Translations under genes and position numbers: made by a program
Notes under the pieces: generated by a model
Database searches by the model: none
Seen by the model: only the letters and a program-made list of their open reading frames with translations
Told to the model about the DNA's origin: nothing
In this document: in pieces, positions 15,958-26,112 of the stretch
Numbering within the stretch: the stretch's first letter is position 1
How the letters are laid out: each line of letters starts with the position of its first letter
Source: Myxacorys almedinensis A
Lineage (GTDB): Bacteria > Cyanobacteriota > Cyanobacteriia > Leptolyngbyales > Leptolyngbyaceae
Assembly: GCF_010091945.1 (NCBI RefSeq)
Contig: NZ_WVIE01000028.1
Coordinates: 1 to 61,887, forward strand
Direction of reading: 5' to 3'
DNA length: 61,887 nt

Positions 15958-17790
15958 ATGCCCTTGCGATCGAGTCAAGCCATGTCTGCCGAATCCCCCG
16001 ACAAAATTCATCTGCCCAAAACCAGCGAATCAGCAGCCCTGCAAAAGATTCGTCATACCACGTCTCATGTGATGGCGATGGCAGTGCAAAAGCTGTTTCC
16101 CAAGGTGCAGGTCACGATCGGACCGTGGATCGAAAATGGCTTTTACTACGATTTTGATAGCCCAGAGCCATTTACCGAAAAAGATCTCAAGGCGATTAAA
16201 AAAGAGATGACGAAGATTATTCGTCGCCAGTTGCCGGTGACTCGTGAAGAAGTCAGCCGCGCAGAAGCCCAGCAGCGTATTCAACAGATCCAAGAGCCAT
16301 ACAAACTAGAAATTTTAGGCGACATTAAGCAAGAGCCAATCACGATCTATCACTTAGGCGATCAATGGTGGGATTTGTGTGCTGGGCCGCATGTGGCAAA
16401 CACGGCTGAATTAGATCCCGATGCGATCGCGCTAGAATCGGTCGCGGGCGCTTACTGGCGCGGCGACGAAACCAAGGCACAACTTCAGCGCATTTACGGC
16501 ACCGCTTGGGAATCGCCCGAACAGTTAGCCGAATATCAGCGCCGCAAAGCAGAAGCCATTCGCCGCGACCATCGTAAGCTGGGCAAAGAACTAGGCTTGT
16601 TCATCTTTTCTGATTTGGTCGGTCCTGGCTTGCCATTGTGGACTCCGAAAGGAACCATCATCCGCTCTACCCTGGAAAATTTCTTGCAACAGCAGCAGCT
16701 TAAGCGTGGCTACCAGCCCGTGGTTACGCCCCATATCGGACGGGTGGATCTGTTTAAGGTGTCAGGTCACTGGCAGAAATATAAAGACGATCTGTTTCCG
16801 ATGATGGCAGAAGACGCAGACGCTGAAGCCAACGAGCAAGGCTTTGTGCTCAAGGCGATGAACTGCCCATTTCATATTCAAATTTATAAGAGCGACCTGC
16901 GATCGTACCGAGAACTACCGATGCGACTGGCAGAATTTGGCACGGTCTATCGCTACGAGCAATCTGGGGAACTGGGCGGCTTGATGCGGGTACGCGGCTT
17001 TACGCAAGATGATGCTCACTTGTTCGTCACACCTGAGCAACTTGATGACGAATTCCTCAAAGTGGTGGATCTGATCCAGACCGTGTTTCAAGCGCTGCAA
17101 CTCAAAAGTTTCAAGGCTCGCTTGAGTTTTCGTGACCCCAATTCTGATAAATACATCGGCGGCGATGAGGCTTGGGATAAGGCAGAAAGTGCAATTCGTC
17201 GAGCCGTCGAGACCTTGGGAATGGAGCATTTTGAAGGCATGGGTGAAGCTGCCTTTTATGGTCCTAAATTAGACTTTATCGTCCAAGATGCCCTCGATCG
17301 CGAGTGGCAACTCGGAACCGTACAAGTCGATTACAACCTGCCCGAACGGTTTGACCTCGAATATGTGGCGGATGACGGCACGCGCAAACGCCCCGTGATG
17401 ATTCATCGTGCGCCGTTTGGGTCGCTAGAGCGCCTGATCGGAATTTTGATCGAGGAGTATGCAGGAGATTTTCCGGTGTGGTTAGCTCCGGTGCAGGTGC
17501 GCCTCTTAGCAGTGGGCGATGAGTTTCTGCCGTTTGCCAACCAAGTGGCAGCCCAACTCCTTGCGATCGGAGCTAGGGCAGAAGTGGATCGGAGCGGCGA
17601 TCGCTTAGGGAAACTCATTCGTAACGCTGAAAAAGACAAAATTCCGGTGATGGCAATTGTAGGCGCAAAAGAAGTAGAGGCAAATTCGCTTAGCATCCGA
17701 ACTCGCGCGGCAGGAGAATTGGGGATCATTCCGGTGGTCGAAGTGCTAGCTCGGTTGAAGCAAACCAACGAAACCCACACGGACTTTTAA
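15958..17790 (+). CDS. thrS: threonine--tRNA ligase
   Basis: Charges tRNA-Thr. The 610-residue enzyme shows the editing (SAD) domain near the N terminus with HTTSHVMAMAV and the zinc/editing GPHVANT segment, motif 2 with RYEQSGELGGLMRVRGFTQDDAH, zinc-ligand Cys in MNCPFH, motif 3 HRAPFGSLERLIGILIEEY, and a C-terminal anticodon-binding domain (PVQVRLLAVGDEF onward). It lacks the N-terminal TGS domain of E. coli ThrS, as is usual in cyanobacteria. An ATG 24 bases downstream (MSAESP) is an equally plausible start. Confidence 0.96.
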   Translation: MPLRSSQAMSAESPDKIHLPKTSESAALQKIRHTTSHVMAMAVQKLFPKVQVTIGPWIENGFYYDFDSPEPFTEKDLKAIKKEMTKIIRRQLPVTREEVSRAEAQQRIQQIQEPYKLEILGDIKQEPITIYHLGDQWWDLCAGPHVANTAELDPDAIALESVAGAYWRGDETKAQLQRIYGTAWESPEQLAEYQRRKAEAIRRDHRKLGKELGLFIFSDLVGPGLPLWTPKGTIIRSTLENFLQQQQLKRGYQPVVTPHIGRVDLFKVSGHWQKYKDDLFPMMAEDADAEANEQGFVLKAMNCPFHIQIYKSDLRSYRELPMRLAEFGTVYRYEQSGELGGLMRVRGFTQDDAHLFVTPEQLDDEFLKVVDLIQTVFQALQLKSFKARLSFRDPNSDKYIGGDEAWDKAESAIRRAVETLGMEHFEGMGEAAFYGPKLDFIVQDALDREWQLGTVQVDYNLPERFDLEYVADDGTRKRPVMIHRAPFGSLERLIGILIEEYAGDFPVWLAPVQVRLLAVGDEFLPFANQVAAQLLAIGARAEVDRSGDRLGKLIRNAEKDKIPVMAIVGAKEVEANSLSIRTRAAGELGIIPVVEVLARLKQTNETHTDF

Positions 17791-17939
17791 CGGCTGCTGC
17801 GTTCGTTCCGGTGGCTGAAGCTCTTGCCCTGAGCACGGTATAAGCTCTACTAATCAGTCCTAAAAGCCAAATCATTCTGCCAAACCCCCGTGATGCTGCA
17901 ATAATCTTAGGTATTGGAATCTGGAAGGGAGTTTCGTTC

Positions 17940-18269
17940 ATGAGCTACGCCGTTGGAATGGTTGAGGTGCGCGGGTTACCGCCTGCCCTCTCAGTCGCAG
18001 ATGTGATGTGTAAAGCGGCTCGCGTCACCCTTGTCGAGATGGAGCGCGTCAGCGGAGCATACATCACAATTGTGGTGCGTGGCGCTGTGTCTGAAGTCAA
18101 AATAGCGGTTGAGGCAGGCATTGAGGCAGCCAAAAAAATGAGTTCATACAAAGAAGGGGATAAGTTATTTTTGTCATCTCACTATATTCCTAGCCCAAAC
18201 GAGAATCTGATGGTGGTCTTGCCCATTGACTATACAGCCGACACGATCGAGTTTAACGAAGTTAGATAA
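17940..18269 (+). CDS. ccmK: CcmK-like BMC shell protein, outside the main ccm operon
   Basis: A 109-residue single-BMC-domain protein that would form hexameric tiles of the carboxysome shell. It starts SYAVGMVEVRG like CcmK2 and carries KAARVTLVEME and the terminal ENLMVVLPIDYT typical of the family. The pore loop, residues 36-40, is RVSGA rather than the CcmK2 KIGSG. It also has a longer linker (SSYKEGDKLFLSS) before the last helix. It resembles CcmK3/4/5/6-type minor shell proteins encoded away from ccmKLMN, but I cannot assign the subclass. It lies between thrS and glutaminase with short spacing. Confidence 0.88.
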   Translation: MSYAVGMVEVRGLPPALSVADVMCKAARVTLVEMERVSGAYITIVVRGAVSEVKIAVEAGIEAAKKMSSYKEGDKLFLSSHYIPSPNENLMVVLPIDYTADTIEFNEVR

Positions 18270-18299
18270 CTAGGGAAAAGAGGTGAATCGAATCTTCCT

Positions 18300-19208
18300 A
18301 TGAGTCTGGCACTGCTTTCCCAATCCCAGCTAGATGATTGGGTCGCCCAAGCGCGATCGCTGACCTCCAAGGGGCATCTGCCTGACTACATTCCCCAACT
18401 TGCTCAAGCCAACCCTCACACCCTAGCAATCCAAGTTCAAACCGTGGAGGGGCGCTGTTTTGTCTCTGGAGACACCGCTCAACCGTTGGCGCTGATGAGT
18501 GTTGTCAAACCGTTTCTCTTACTGTTTGCCCTAGAGCAATGGGGTGCAGAAGCTGTATTTCGGCATGTGGGAATGCAGCCTTCTGATCAGCCCTTTCATT
18601 CAGTGGCTCAACTAACGTTGGATCAGGGATTTCCCCGTAATCCAATGATCAATAGCGGCGCGATCGCGCTCACCTCTTTTGTGTCGGGTGACTCTGGAAA
18701 GACTCGCTGCGAAACGTTTCGGCAGTGGCTCAATACGCAGGCTCAGACTCAGCTTGTGGTCAATCAGATGATGCTACATTCGGTGCGATCGCTCACCAAT
18801 GAGACCAATCGAACGATTGCCCGGCTGTTGCAGAAGGCGACTCATTTAGATCAGCTTGAAACGGCGATCGATACCTACAACCACATCTGCTGCTTGTCAG
18901 GCACCCTTGCTGATTTGGCTCACCTCGGTCTTTTACTGGCTCACTCAAACGCGATCGCGGCTCAGCATCAGCGCACGGTGAATGCCTTAATGCTGACGTG
19001 TGGGCTATACGAAGTCTCTGGAGCCTTGGCGGTACGCATTGGGTTACCGATGAAGTCAGGCGTGAGCGGGGCGCTGTTAGCGATCGTGCCGAGACAAGGT
19101 GCGATCGCTTGTTACAGTCCGGCGATTGACCAAACGGGAAACTCGGTGGCAGGTTTATTTTTGGTAGAAACCCTCGTTCAAGCTTTAAATCTGAGTGTTT
19201 TCAGCTAG
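18300..19208 (+). CDS. glsA: glutaminase A
   Basis: Hydrolyses glutamine to glutamate and ammonia. The 302-residue protein shows the serine-hydrolase-like SxxK motif (SVVKPF, residue about 64), the NPMINSGAIAL segment, NRTIA, the Tyr/Asn block DTYNHICCLSG and the late KSGVSGALLAIVP motif, all conserved in bacterial glutaminases. Length is normal. It follows the shell protein gene by 30 bases and may be co-transcribed. Confidence 0.94.
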   Translation: MSLALLSQSQLDDWVAQARSLTSKGHLPDYIPQLAQANPHTLAIQVQTVEGRCFVSGDTAQPLALMSVVKPFLLLFALEQWGAEAVFRHVGMQPSDQPFHSVAQLTLDQGFPRNPMINSGAIALTSFVSGDSGKTRCETFRQWLNTQAQTQLVVNQMMLHSVRSLTNETNRTIARLLQKATHLDQLETAIDTYNHICCLSGTLADLAHLGLLLAHSNAIAAQHQRTVNALMLTCGLYEVSGALAVRIGLPMKSGVSGALLAIVPRQGAIACYSPAIDQTGNSVAGLFLVETLVQALNLSVFS

Positions 19209-19427
19209 TTCAAAGCTTTACTCCTCTTTCGCAAAAAATCTTTTACTTTTCTTTATGGAAAATCCTTGACATGGCTTAGATAATTTAAGCAATCTAGTCT
19301 CAGGGTTTTTACTCAAAAAAAGAAGTTTGTTAAACAACGCTAATTTTTGTTCCGTAGAAATCCGGAGCAGAGTTGGTTTTTCTGAGTCTAAATTCCACAG
19401 GGTTAATAATCGGGGAATTCACATTCT

Positions 19428-20192
19428 ATGGAAACTTTTGCATATCTTGAAGCTGCCGTTGCTCATGAAGATCCCTCACCCGATCTTCAAGTGCGATCGC
19501 TCAAAGACCTAGGGCTAACGGTTCCGGCGGCGGCATCTGTTGGGCTGACAGGGTTGCTCTTAGCGACCACACTGTTGGTTCACGCTCCTAGCGCGAGTGC
19601 GTTTCCGGCAGTAGTAACCGCATCGGGCTTGAATATTCGCTCTGGTCCTGGCACAGGCTATGCCGTCATTGGCGGCTTGAGCAACGGTCAGACCGTGGAA
19701 GTCAGCGACGTTTCGGGTGGCTGGTATCGCCTCAGCAGTGGCGGCTGGATTGCCTCCAACTACACCAGCGCTTCTGGCACAGGTGGTGGCGGAGCACCAA
19801 TCGATCTCCGCGTTCGTGTCACAGGCAGCGTTGTTAATGTTCGCAATGGCCCTGGAACCGGGTATAGCCTTAACGGCAGACCCCTCTACCTAGGTGAAGT
19901 CGTGAGAGTGGTTCGCTCTTCGGGTGGTTGGTATCAACTGACCGATGGCGGCTGGTTCTCAGATGCCTACGCGACCACCGCAGGCGGTGGCACGGGTGGA
20001 GGCGGCACTCCAGTAGACCGAGTGGTAACGGTTACGGGTAGCGTTGTTAACGTCCGCAATGGCCCTGGAACTGGGTATAGCCTCAACGGCAGACCTCTCT
20101 ATCTGGGTGAGCGGGTACGGGTCGTTCGCTCTTCGGGTGGTTGGTATCAACTGACCGATGGCGGCTGGTTCTCAGGATCGTTTGCTAGCTAA
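19428..20192 (+). CDS. secreted protein with three SH3b domains
   Basis: A 254-residue protein with an N-terminal hydrophobic segment (about 32-57, ending ASA, a plausible signal-peptidase site) after an unusually long 30-residue soluble lead. Three bacterial SH3 domains follow (about 62-112, 126-181, 197-252), each with NIRSGPGTGY or NVRNGPGTGY. Domains 2 and 3 are almost identical and joined by Gly-rich linkers. Such domains bind peptidoglycan or peptides outside the cell. No catalytic domain is present, so it is probably an envelope-binding protein. Confidence 0.75.
   Translation: METFAYLEAAVAHEDPSPDLQVRSLKDLGLTVPAAASVGLTGLLLATTLLVHAPSASAFPAVVTASGLNIRSGPGTGYAVIGGLSNGQTVEVSDVSGGWYRLSSGGWIASNYTSASGTGGGGAPIDLRVRVTGSVVNVRNGPGTGYSLNGRPLYLGEVVRVVRSSGGWYQLTDGGWFSDAYATTAGGGTGGGGTPVDRVVTVTGSVVNVRNGPGTGYSLNGRPLYLGERVRVVRSSGGWYQLTDGGWFSGSFAS
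19818..20175 (+). repeat. intragenic duplication encoding SH3b domains 2 and 3
   Basis: Two units at 19818-19962 and 20031-20175 start 213 bases apart and are nearly identical. About 50 bases at their 3' ends match without change, including synonymous sites, suggesting recent duplication or gene conversion. Confidence 0.8.
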
Positions 20193-20213
20193 CTCAACAG
20201 TTCCAATGCCCAT

Positions 20214-20244
20214 GGGTAGCCCTCATTGATCTGAGGCGCTACCC
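20214..20244. terminator. hairpin after the SH3b gene
   Basis: GGGTAGC-CCTCA pairs with TGAGG-C-GCTACCC. It lies between the convergent SH3b gene and the small exported protein gene. No T-run follows on the plus strand. Confidence 0.5.
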
Positions 20245-20344
20245 AGAGGGTTGTCACACATTTGGTCGCTGGTTTACACATTTAACACCGGTTTAACGAG
20301 GCGTACAAAGTCCCCGTCAGCCTACCAGGATAAAAAGCTTTACC

Positions 20345-20824
20345 CTATTCATTCCCCTGCACCGTCAAGCGATAATTGCGGCTTTTATTTGGCTCTACTG
20401 TTCCAACCCAAACTTGATAGGTTCCTGTCTGCCAGTCCCCATCTTCTAAGATCCCAGAGTCGCCACACCGAAACACACCGTTTGCACCTGCCACCACAAT
20501 GGTCATATTGCTGCCCCCAGTTGCGATCGCGAGTCTCAGTTTAGCAGCAGGCTTTTGCAAAATTAGAGTGTGATCAGGGTTGGGATCACCGTAGCCTAAA
20601 CAATTTCTGCCGTGACGATCGCGGTTACTCACGATCGCCGGAAGAGAGGTATTGCCCCCCGTTGACCCAGACAGCGCACCCGACATTGACGTTGCTCCCA
20701 AGGTTAGCGCTCCAAAAGTTGCAGGCTGAGCGACCGTGGCAACGCTGCCAAGAAGCATAAAACTAATGATCCATCCGCTGCCAGTCTGTAGCCTGCTCAT
20801 CCACGGCCTGTGCCAACGGTTCAT
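20345..20824 (-). CDS. small exported protein of a cyanobacterial family
   Basis: A 159-residue protein with a signal peptide (helix SGWIISFMLLGSVATVAQPA). The mature part has the pattern HTLILQKPAAKLRLAIA, MTIVVAGANGVFRCGDSG, WQTGTYQVWVGT and YRLTV, a beta-rich extracellular module that recurs in cyanobacteria without assigned function. I start at the ATG with AAGG seven bases upstream rather than at the first Met nine codons earlier. Confidence 0.62.
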   Translation of the reverse strand: MNRWHRPWMSRLQTGSGWIISFMLLGSVATVAQPATFGALTLGATSMSGALSGSTGGNTSLPAIVSNRDRHGRNCLGYGDPNPDHTLILQKPAAKLRLAIATGGSNMTIVVAGANGVFRCGDSGILEDGDWQTGTYQVWVGTVEPNKSRNYRLTVQGNE

Positions 20825-21135
20825 CTCGAAACCTTGCTTAAAAATACTCATTACTTAAACATTTACGGTAAACGGGCAATGGCTTTCATTATTAGTAAAA
20901 TTACCGATGGGATCAGCCATGCTCACGGCAATTTCTTCTGCGTGTCTAATTCTATAAATCTCAGTACAATCGATGAATCAGGCTAAAAATAGCTGAAAAT
21001 ATCTCGACTTAACGTTCTCCTTAGTTTATCTCCTGAGTTTAGATGTATGGGTTTTTGCCTAAACCTGCTCCATCGCTTAATCCACTTTCGAGGAGTGCTA
21101 CATTCCGTAAACGTATCGAAATCTAGCAAGGTGAG

Positions 21136-21297
21136 ATGATGCTGTTGTTCATGCTTTCAACTGTGGTTCTATTCATCGGAGTACTGCTGACCCGTACGCT
21201 TCTGATTCCCTTAGATATTCTTCGCGGGTTACATGTTCCCATTTGGCTAATGGCAGTAGGCGTTGTAGCGCTGCTGACCTGGTGTTTAGGAGACTGA
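21136..21297 (+). CDS. 53-residue two-helix membrane protein
   Basis: A short ORF starting ATG ATG with a good AAGGTGAG ribosome binding site just upstream. The product has two hydrophobic helices (LLFMLSTVVLFIGVLL and PIWLMAVGVVALLTWCL) joined by a short loop LDILRGLHV. Such mini membrane proteins are typical of cyanobacteria. It precedes the sensor kinase by 113 bases in the same direction, but co-transcription is not shown. Confidence 0.6.
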   Translation: MMLLFMLSTVVLFIGVLLTRTLLIPLDILRGLHVPIWLMAVGVVALLTWCLGD

Positions 21298-21410
21298 CAA
21301 ATCGCCGCACCTGTTGGTTATTTACGACAACTTCTTTTTCGGAGAACCTGCTACTTTCTCGGAGAACCTGTTAAAAGTGAGACGTTGCCTTCCGTTGCCC
21401 CCTTTCGTGT

Positions 21411-24400
21411 ATGACTGCATCTCCCGACCATGAGGTAGCTAGACTCGCAACCCTCTACGAGTACGGCATTCTCGACACCCCTGCCGAACCTATATTTGAT
21501 GCTCTAACTCAATTGGCATCGCAGCTTTGTGATGTGCCGATCGCATTTCTAAGCTGCGTTGATGCTCATCGGCAGTGGTTTAAGGCAAAAGTTGGGATTG
21601 ACGCATCCGAAATGCCACGACGCAAGGCAATGTGCAGCCACACGATTACGCAACAAGAGGTCTTAGTCGTCGTGGATGCATCGGGAGATGAGCGCTTTAT
21701 CGCCAACCCTCAAGGACTTGATGCGCCGCCTATTCGGTTTTATGCAGGCGTACCCCTTACAGATGCAAACGGCTATGCGTTGGGGACGCTGTGCGTGATG
21801 GATTATGTGCCCCAGAGCTTGACCAACCGTCAGCAGCAAGGTTTAAAGGCACTCGCCGAGCAAGCGATCGCTCATTTAGAACATCGCTATAAAATTCATC
21901 AGCTTGAGGCTCAATCTTTGCAGGTGCATCCCAGTGAGTTCCACTTTCAGCTAACGCTTCAGCACCAAGTGACACAAGTGTTAGCCGACTCTCCAACCCT
22001 AAGCCAAGCCGCCCCGCGCTTGCTCCAGACAATCTGCGAAAGCTCTGGTTGGGATCTGGGGGAACTGTGGATTGTCGATCGCACAGTGGATGTAGTGCGC
22101 TGCTTTGCAAACTGGAGCCGGATGAACGGGCAATTTTCAGAGTTTGAGCGATCGGCTCAGTCGTGGGTATTTGCGCCGGGGCTGGGGCTGCCAGGGCGAG
22201 TATGGAGCAGCCGCGAACCGATGTGGATGAGCGATGTTGTCTATGATAGACAGTTCCTTCGTTCGCCCATTGCTCAACGGGTGGGATTGCACAGCGCGAT
22301 GGGCTGCCCAATCATCAGCGAGCACGAAACCCTAGGAGTGATCACGCTATTTAGTCATCGGGTGCAACCGCCTAACGAAGATTTGATGAGCGCGATGATG
22401 AGCGCGATCGCATCTCAGGTCGGGCAATTTATCGAGCGCAAATCTGCCGAAGAATATCTTCAGCGCCAAAGCCAGCGATCGCACCTGTTTGCAGCCATGT
22501 CGCTGCGAATTCGGCAGTCGCTGCAAATCGACGAAATTCTAAGCACAACGGTGGCAGAAGTTCGGCAGTTTCTCACGAGCGATCGCGTCTTGATCTATCG
22601 CTTTGAGCAGCACTGGCAGGGAAAGGTAGTAGTTGAGTCGGTGGGTGAGGCATGGAGTTCGGCGCTGGGCGCAGAGCTTGAAGATCCCTGCTTTCGAGAA
22701 GAAACCTGGCGCAAGTATCAGCAGGGAGAAATTGCCGCCTTTGAAGATCTTGATCTTGCCGATTTAAAATCCTGTCACAAAGAGATGCTGAAGCAATTTC
22801 AGGTCAAGGCCCTTCTGGTCGTGCCGATTTTGCTGACGCAGGACGTAGAGAGCAAGCCGCTCTTGTGGGGATTGTTGATTGCTCATCAGTGCGCCAATCC
22901 GAGATCTTGGTACAGCTTTGAAGTCAATTTTCTGACCCAACTGGCAGACCAAGTTGCGATCGCGCTGACACAGGCACGCTTGCTCAACCAAGAACGTCAG
23001 CAGCGCGAGCAGTTGGCTCAGCAAAACCTTGCTCTAGAGCAGGCACGCGCCGAAGCCGAACGCGCCTCTCAGATGAAGAGTACCTTTCTCGCCACGATCA
23101 GCCACGAGATTCGCACTCCGATGAATGCCGTATTAGGCATGACCGGACTATTGCTCGACACCCACCTCAATGCTAGACAACTCAACTTTGTAGAAAGCAT
23201 ACGCACAAGTGGCGATAGTTTGCTGGCGCTGATCAATCAAATTCTCGATTTCTCGAAGCTCGAAGCAGGAGAAATGAAGTTAACAACGCTCGATTTTGAT
23301 CTCGTCGCCTGTGTTGAAGAAGTCGCAAATCTGTTAGCCCCAGCCGCCCACGCCAAGGGCTTAGAGCTAGCAACGCTGATTGATCAGCCGCGTCCGCTCT
23401 GGTTGCGGGGTGATGTCAACCGGTTGAGACAAGTGCTGACCAATCTCATTGGCAATGCAGTGAAATTTACCAATGAGGGCGAAATCGTCGTCCAGGCAAG
23501 TCTTGAGCAGGAAACAGCAACCATGGCGACGATCTTGTTTTCAGTTCGAGATACCGGAATTGGTATTCCTGTCGCCGATCAAGGGCGGTTGTTTCGCCCC
23601 TTTGCCCAAGTTGATGCTTCCATGACCCGAAAATATGGCGGAACAGGGCTAGGGCTGGCGATTTCCCGACAGTTGGTTGAGTTGATGGGTGGCACGATCG
23701 GGGTGAACAGCGACGCCGGAAACGGGTCTCAGTTTTGGGTAACGCTATCGTTTGAAAAACAGGCTGATTGCACTATTACACCCCCGGAAACGTTAGATTC
23801 AGAAACGTCGGCAGCCAACCTCAAAATTCTGTTAGTTGAAGATAATATCGTCAATCAAAAAGTAACGTTAAATCAACTCAAACACTTGGGCTACACGGCT
23901 GACATTGCAGCAAATGGTAAAGAAGCGCTCGATAGGATCAGGCAAACCTCCTACAATCCAACCTCCTACAATCCAACCCCTTACAATCTAGTGTTAATGG
24001 ATTGCCAAATGCCAGTGCTAGACGGTTACAATGCAACGGAGATAATTCGACAATGGGAAGGAAGACATCGCCGCATCGTTGTTTTAGCGCTTACTGCCAA
24101 TGCTTTTTTAGAAGACCAAGAGCGATGTTTGTTAGCTGGAATGGATGATTATTTAAGTAAACCTATTTCTAAAGAAAAGCTGAGGGAAAAACTAACTTAT
24201 TGGGGCAACATTCTACAAAATTATCACTCGATAAGACCTATGAACTTAGCGATCGATTGGGAGCATCTTCACCAAATTTCTGATGGTAACGCCGCTTTTG
24301 AGCGGGAATTGCTGCACATTTTTATAGAGGATACAAGACGCCATTTAGCAGATGCACAAACAGCGCTGACTCAGCATGATAAATCGCAATTGCTGCAAAT

Positions 24401-24572
24401 TGCTCATCATATCAAAGGCTCTAGTGCCAATGTTGGGTTATACGAAACGCAAGAAGTTGCATTACAGGTTGAGCAATGCGCCGCAGATGATAGATTTACA
24501 GATATTCCAACACTAGTTGAGCAGCTAATGGGCATGCTAGACGATATCCAATCGTATCTAAAAAATTCATAA
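21411..24572 (+). CDS. hybrid histidine kinase with a dual-Cys cyanobacteriochrome GAF domain
   Basis: A 1053-residue soluble sensor kinase. Domains: GAF 1 (about 25-160), GAF 2 (about 180-345), GAF 3 (about 365-525), HisKA with phospho-acceptor His565 (SHEIRTPMN), HATPase ([24 protein letters not shown]), receiver with Asp864 (LVLMDCQMP), and HPt with His999 (AHHIKGSS). GAF 3 carries Cys455 in SCHKEML, the canonical bilin-binding position, plus Cys427 in DPCF, the second-cysteine motif of DXCF cyanobacteriochromes. It is therefore a likely blue/green-type photoreceptor feeding an internal phosphorelay. The output response regulator is not adjacent. The receiver contains a small in-frame repeat insertion (23949-23987). 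Confidence 0.88.
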   Translation: MTASPDHEVARLATLYEYGILDTPAEPIFDALTQLASQLCDVPIAFLSCVDAHRQWFKAKVGIDASEMPRRKAMCSHTITQQEVLVVVDASGDERFIANPQGLDAPPIRFYAGVPLTDANGYALGTLCVMDYVPQSLTNRQQQGLKALAEQAIAHLEHRYKIHQLEAQSLQVHPSEFHFQLTLQHQVTQVLADSPTLSQAAPRLLQTICESSGWDLGELWIVDRTVDVVRCFANWSRMNGQFSEFERSAQSWVFAPGLGLPGRVWSSREPMWMSDVVYDRQFLRSPIAQRVGLHSAMGCPIISEHETLGVITLFSHRVQPPNEDLMSAMMSAIASQVGQFIERKSAEEYLQRQSQRSHLFAAMSLRIRQSLQIDEILSTTVAEVRQFLTSDRVLIYRFEQHWQGKVVVESVGEAWSSALGAELEDPCFREETWRKYQQGEIAAFEDLDLADLKSCHKEMLKQFQVKALLVVPILLTQDVESKPLLWGLLIAHQCANPRSWYSFEVNFLTQLADQVAIALTQARLLNQERQQREQLAQQNLALEQARAEAERASQMKSTFLATISHEIRTPMNAVLGMTGLLLDTHLNARQLNFVESIRTSGDSLLALINQILDFSKLEAGEMKLTTLDFDLVACVEEVANLLAPAAHAKGLELATLIDQPRPLWLRGDVNRLRQVLTNLIGNAVKFTNEGEIVVQASLEQETATMATILFSVRDTGIGIPVADQGRLFRPFAQVDASMTRKYGGTGLGLAISRQLVELMGGTIGVNSDAGNGSQFWVTLSFEKQADCTITPPETLDSETSAANLKILLVEDNIVNQKVTLNQLKHLGYTADIAANGKEALDRIRQTSYNPTSYNPTPYNLVLMDCQMPVLDGYNATEIIRQWEGRHRRIVVLALTANAFLEDQERCLLAGMDDYLSKPISKEKLREKLTYWGNILQNYHSIRPMNLAIDWEHLHQISDGNAAFERELLHIFIEDTRRHLADAQTALTQHDKSQLLQIAHHIKGSSANVGLYETQEVALQVEQCAADDRFTDIPTLVEQLMGMLDDIQSYLKNS
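23949..23987 (+). repeat. 15-bp in-frame tandem repeat in the receiver domain
   Basis: TCCTACAATCCAACC occurs twice in a row (23949-23978), then a partial third copy. It encodes [13 protein letters not shown] just before beta-strand 3 of the receiver, where relatives have only a few residues. Copy number may vary between strains. Confidence 0.85.
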
Positions 24573-24659
24573 AGAAAAGTCATTTATAGAAGGCTAAAGG
24601 AAGGCAAGAGCTTTAAGTTTTTCACTGTTTTAGACATAGTTTAATTGCTTAATAAGGCA

Positions 24660-24692
24660 ACAACCCCGACTCTTTAAACAAGTCGGAGTTGT
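24660..24692. terminator. bidirectional hairpin terminator
   Basis: ACAACCCCGACT pairs with AGTCGGAGTTGT (one mismatch) between the convergent kinase and thiC genes. Confidence 0.7.
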
Positions 24693-24711
24693 GATGATCT
24701 TGCAACAAGGC

Positions 24712-26094
24712 TTAGCCTTGAGATGCAACCATTCCATGCTCCTTCGCTAGAAACGCCTCTAGCTCTGTAATGGCGTCTGCGTCCATTTTGGTCTGCATTG
24801 GGCAGAATTTAGGACCACACATTGAACAAAATTCAGCGGTTTTGTAGATGTCTGCTGGAAGCGTTTCGTCGTGGTATTCCTTCGCGCGTTCTGGGTCAAG
24901 GGATAACTCAAACTGTTTATTCCAGTCAAAGTTGTAGCGAGCGTGAGAAAGTTGATCATCGCGATCGCGTGCCCCCGGACGATGCCGCGCAATATCTGCC
25001 GCGTGCGCCGCAATCTTGTAGGCGATCAGCCCATTCCGCACATCTTCTGCATTGGGTAAGCCAAGATGCTCTTTGGGCGTAACGTAACAGAGCATCGCGG
25101 TGCCATACCACCCTGCCATCGCTGCCCCGATCGCAGACGTGATGTGATCATATCCTGGCGCAATATCGGTCACCAACGGCCCCAACACATAAAACGGCGC
25201 TTCCGAGCACTCTTCCATCTGCTTACGCACATTAAATTCGATCTGATCCATCGGCACATGACCCGGACCTTCCACCATCACCTGAACATCGTGTTCCCAC
25301 GCTTTGCGGGTTAATTGTCCGAGGGTTTTGAGTTCAGAAAGCTGGGCAGCATCAGAGGCGTCGTGCTGGCAACCAGGGCGCAGGGAATCGCCCAAGCTAA
25401 ACGACACATCATAGCGTTTGAAGATCTCAATAATGTCATCAAAATGGGTATAGAGCGGATTTTGCTTGTGATGTTGCAGCATCCACCGGGCAATGATGCC
25501 GCCCCCACGTGACACAATTCCTGTGATCCGAGTCTTGACAAGGGGCAAATACTCGATCAGCAATCCTGCATGAATTGTCATGTAATCTACGCCCTGCTGA
25601 GCATGTTTTTCAATCACATGCAGAAAATCGTCAGGCGTGAGTTGATCTAAGTTCCCGTGAACGCTCTCTAGCACTTGGTAGATTGGCACGGTGCCGATCG
25701 GGATGGGAGAGGCATTGATCACAGCCGTCCGAATCTCGTCTAAATTGCCGCCACCCGTAGACAAATCCATCAGCGTATCTGCGCCATATTTCACGGCTAA
25801 ATTCAGCTTATCGATTTCCTCGTTGATGTCCGAAGAGTTGGGAGACGCGCCGATATTGGCATTGACCTTACATTTAGAGGCAATGCCGATCGCCATGGGT
25901 TCTAGGTTGGGGTGGTTGATATTGGCTGGAATAATCATTCGCCCACGCGCCACTTCATCGCGAATGAGATCTACAGGAAGAGTTTCCCGTTTTGCCACAT
26001 AGTGCATCTCTTCGGTGACCACGCCTTGCCGCGCATAGTGCATTTGGCTGACGTTGGCTTGCCCGCGACGCTTTGCGATCCAGTCTGTCCGCAT
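24712..26094 (-). CDS. thiC: phosphomethylpyrimidine synthase
   Basis: Radical SAM enzyme that converts aminoimidazole ribotide to HMP-phosphate in thiamine synthesis. The 460 residues end with the iron-sulfur motif CSMCGPKFC, and contain [22 protein letters not shown] and [12 protein letters not shown] family blocks. The start is set by the ribosome binding site GAGGA eight bases before MRTDWIAKR. The longer ORF start (26133) lies inside the TPP aptamer and is rejected. Expression should be repressed by thiamine pyrophosphate. Confidence 0.97.
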   Translation of the reverse strand: MRTDWIAKRRGQANVSQMHYARQGVVTEEMHYVAKRETLPVDLIRDEVARGRMIIPANINHPNLEPMAIGIASKCKVNANIGASPNSSDINEEIDKLNLAVKYGADTLMDLSTGGGNLDEIRTAVINASPIPIGTVPIYQVLESVHGNLDQLTPDDFLHVIEKHAQQGVDYMTIHAGLLIEYLPLVKTRITGIVSRGGGIIARWMLQHHKQNPLYTHFDDIIEIFKRYDVSFSLGDSLRPGCQHDASDAAQLSELKTLGQLTRKAWEHDVQVMVEGPGHVPMDQIEFNVRKQMEECSEAPFYVLGPLVTDIAPGYDHITSAIGAAMAGWYGTAMLCYVTPKEHLGLPNAEDVRNGLIAYKIAAHAADIARHRPGARDRDDQLSHARYNFDWNKQFELSLDPERAKEYHDETLPADIYKTAEFCSMCGPKFCPMQTKMDADAITELEAFLAKEHGMVASQG

Positions 26095-26112
26095 ATTCGG
26101 TTCCTCAGATAA

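Noticed and set aside
19428..19490. SH3b protein N terminus (TFAYLEAAVAHEDPS) as another Gly-Gly leader
   Set aside because: Resembles ISDLSYLEAAEN only over five residues and has no Gly-Gly; it leads into a normal export helix.
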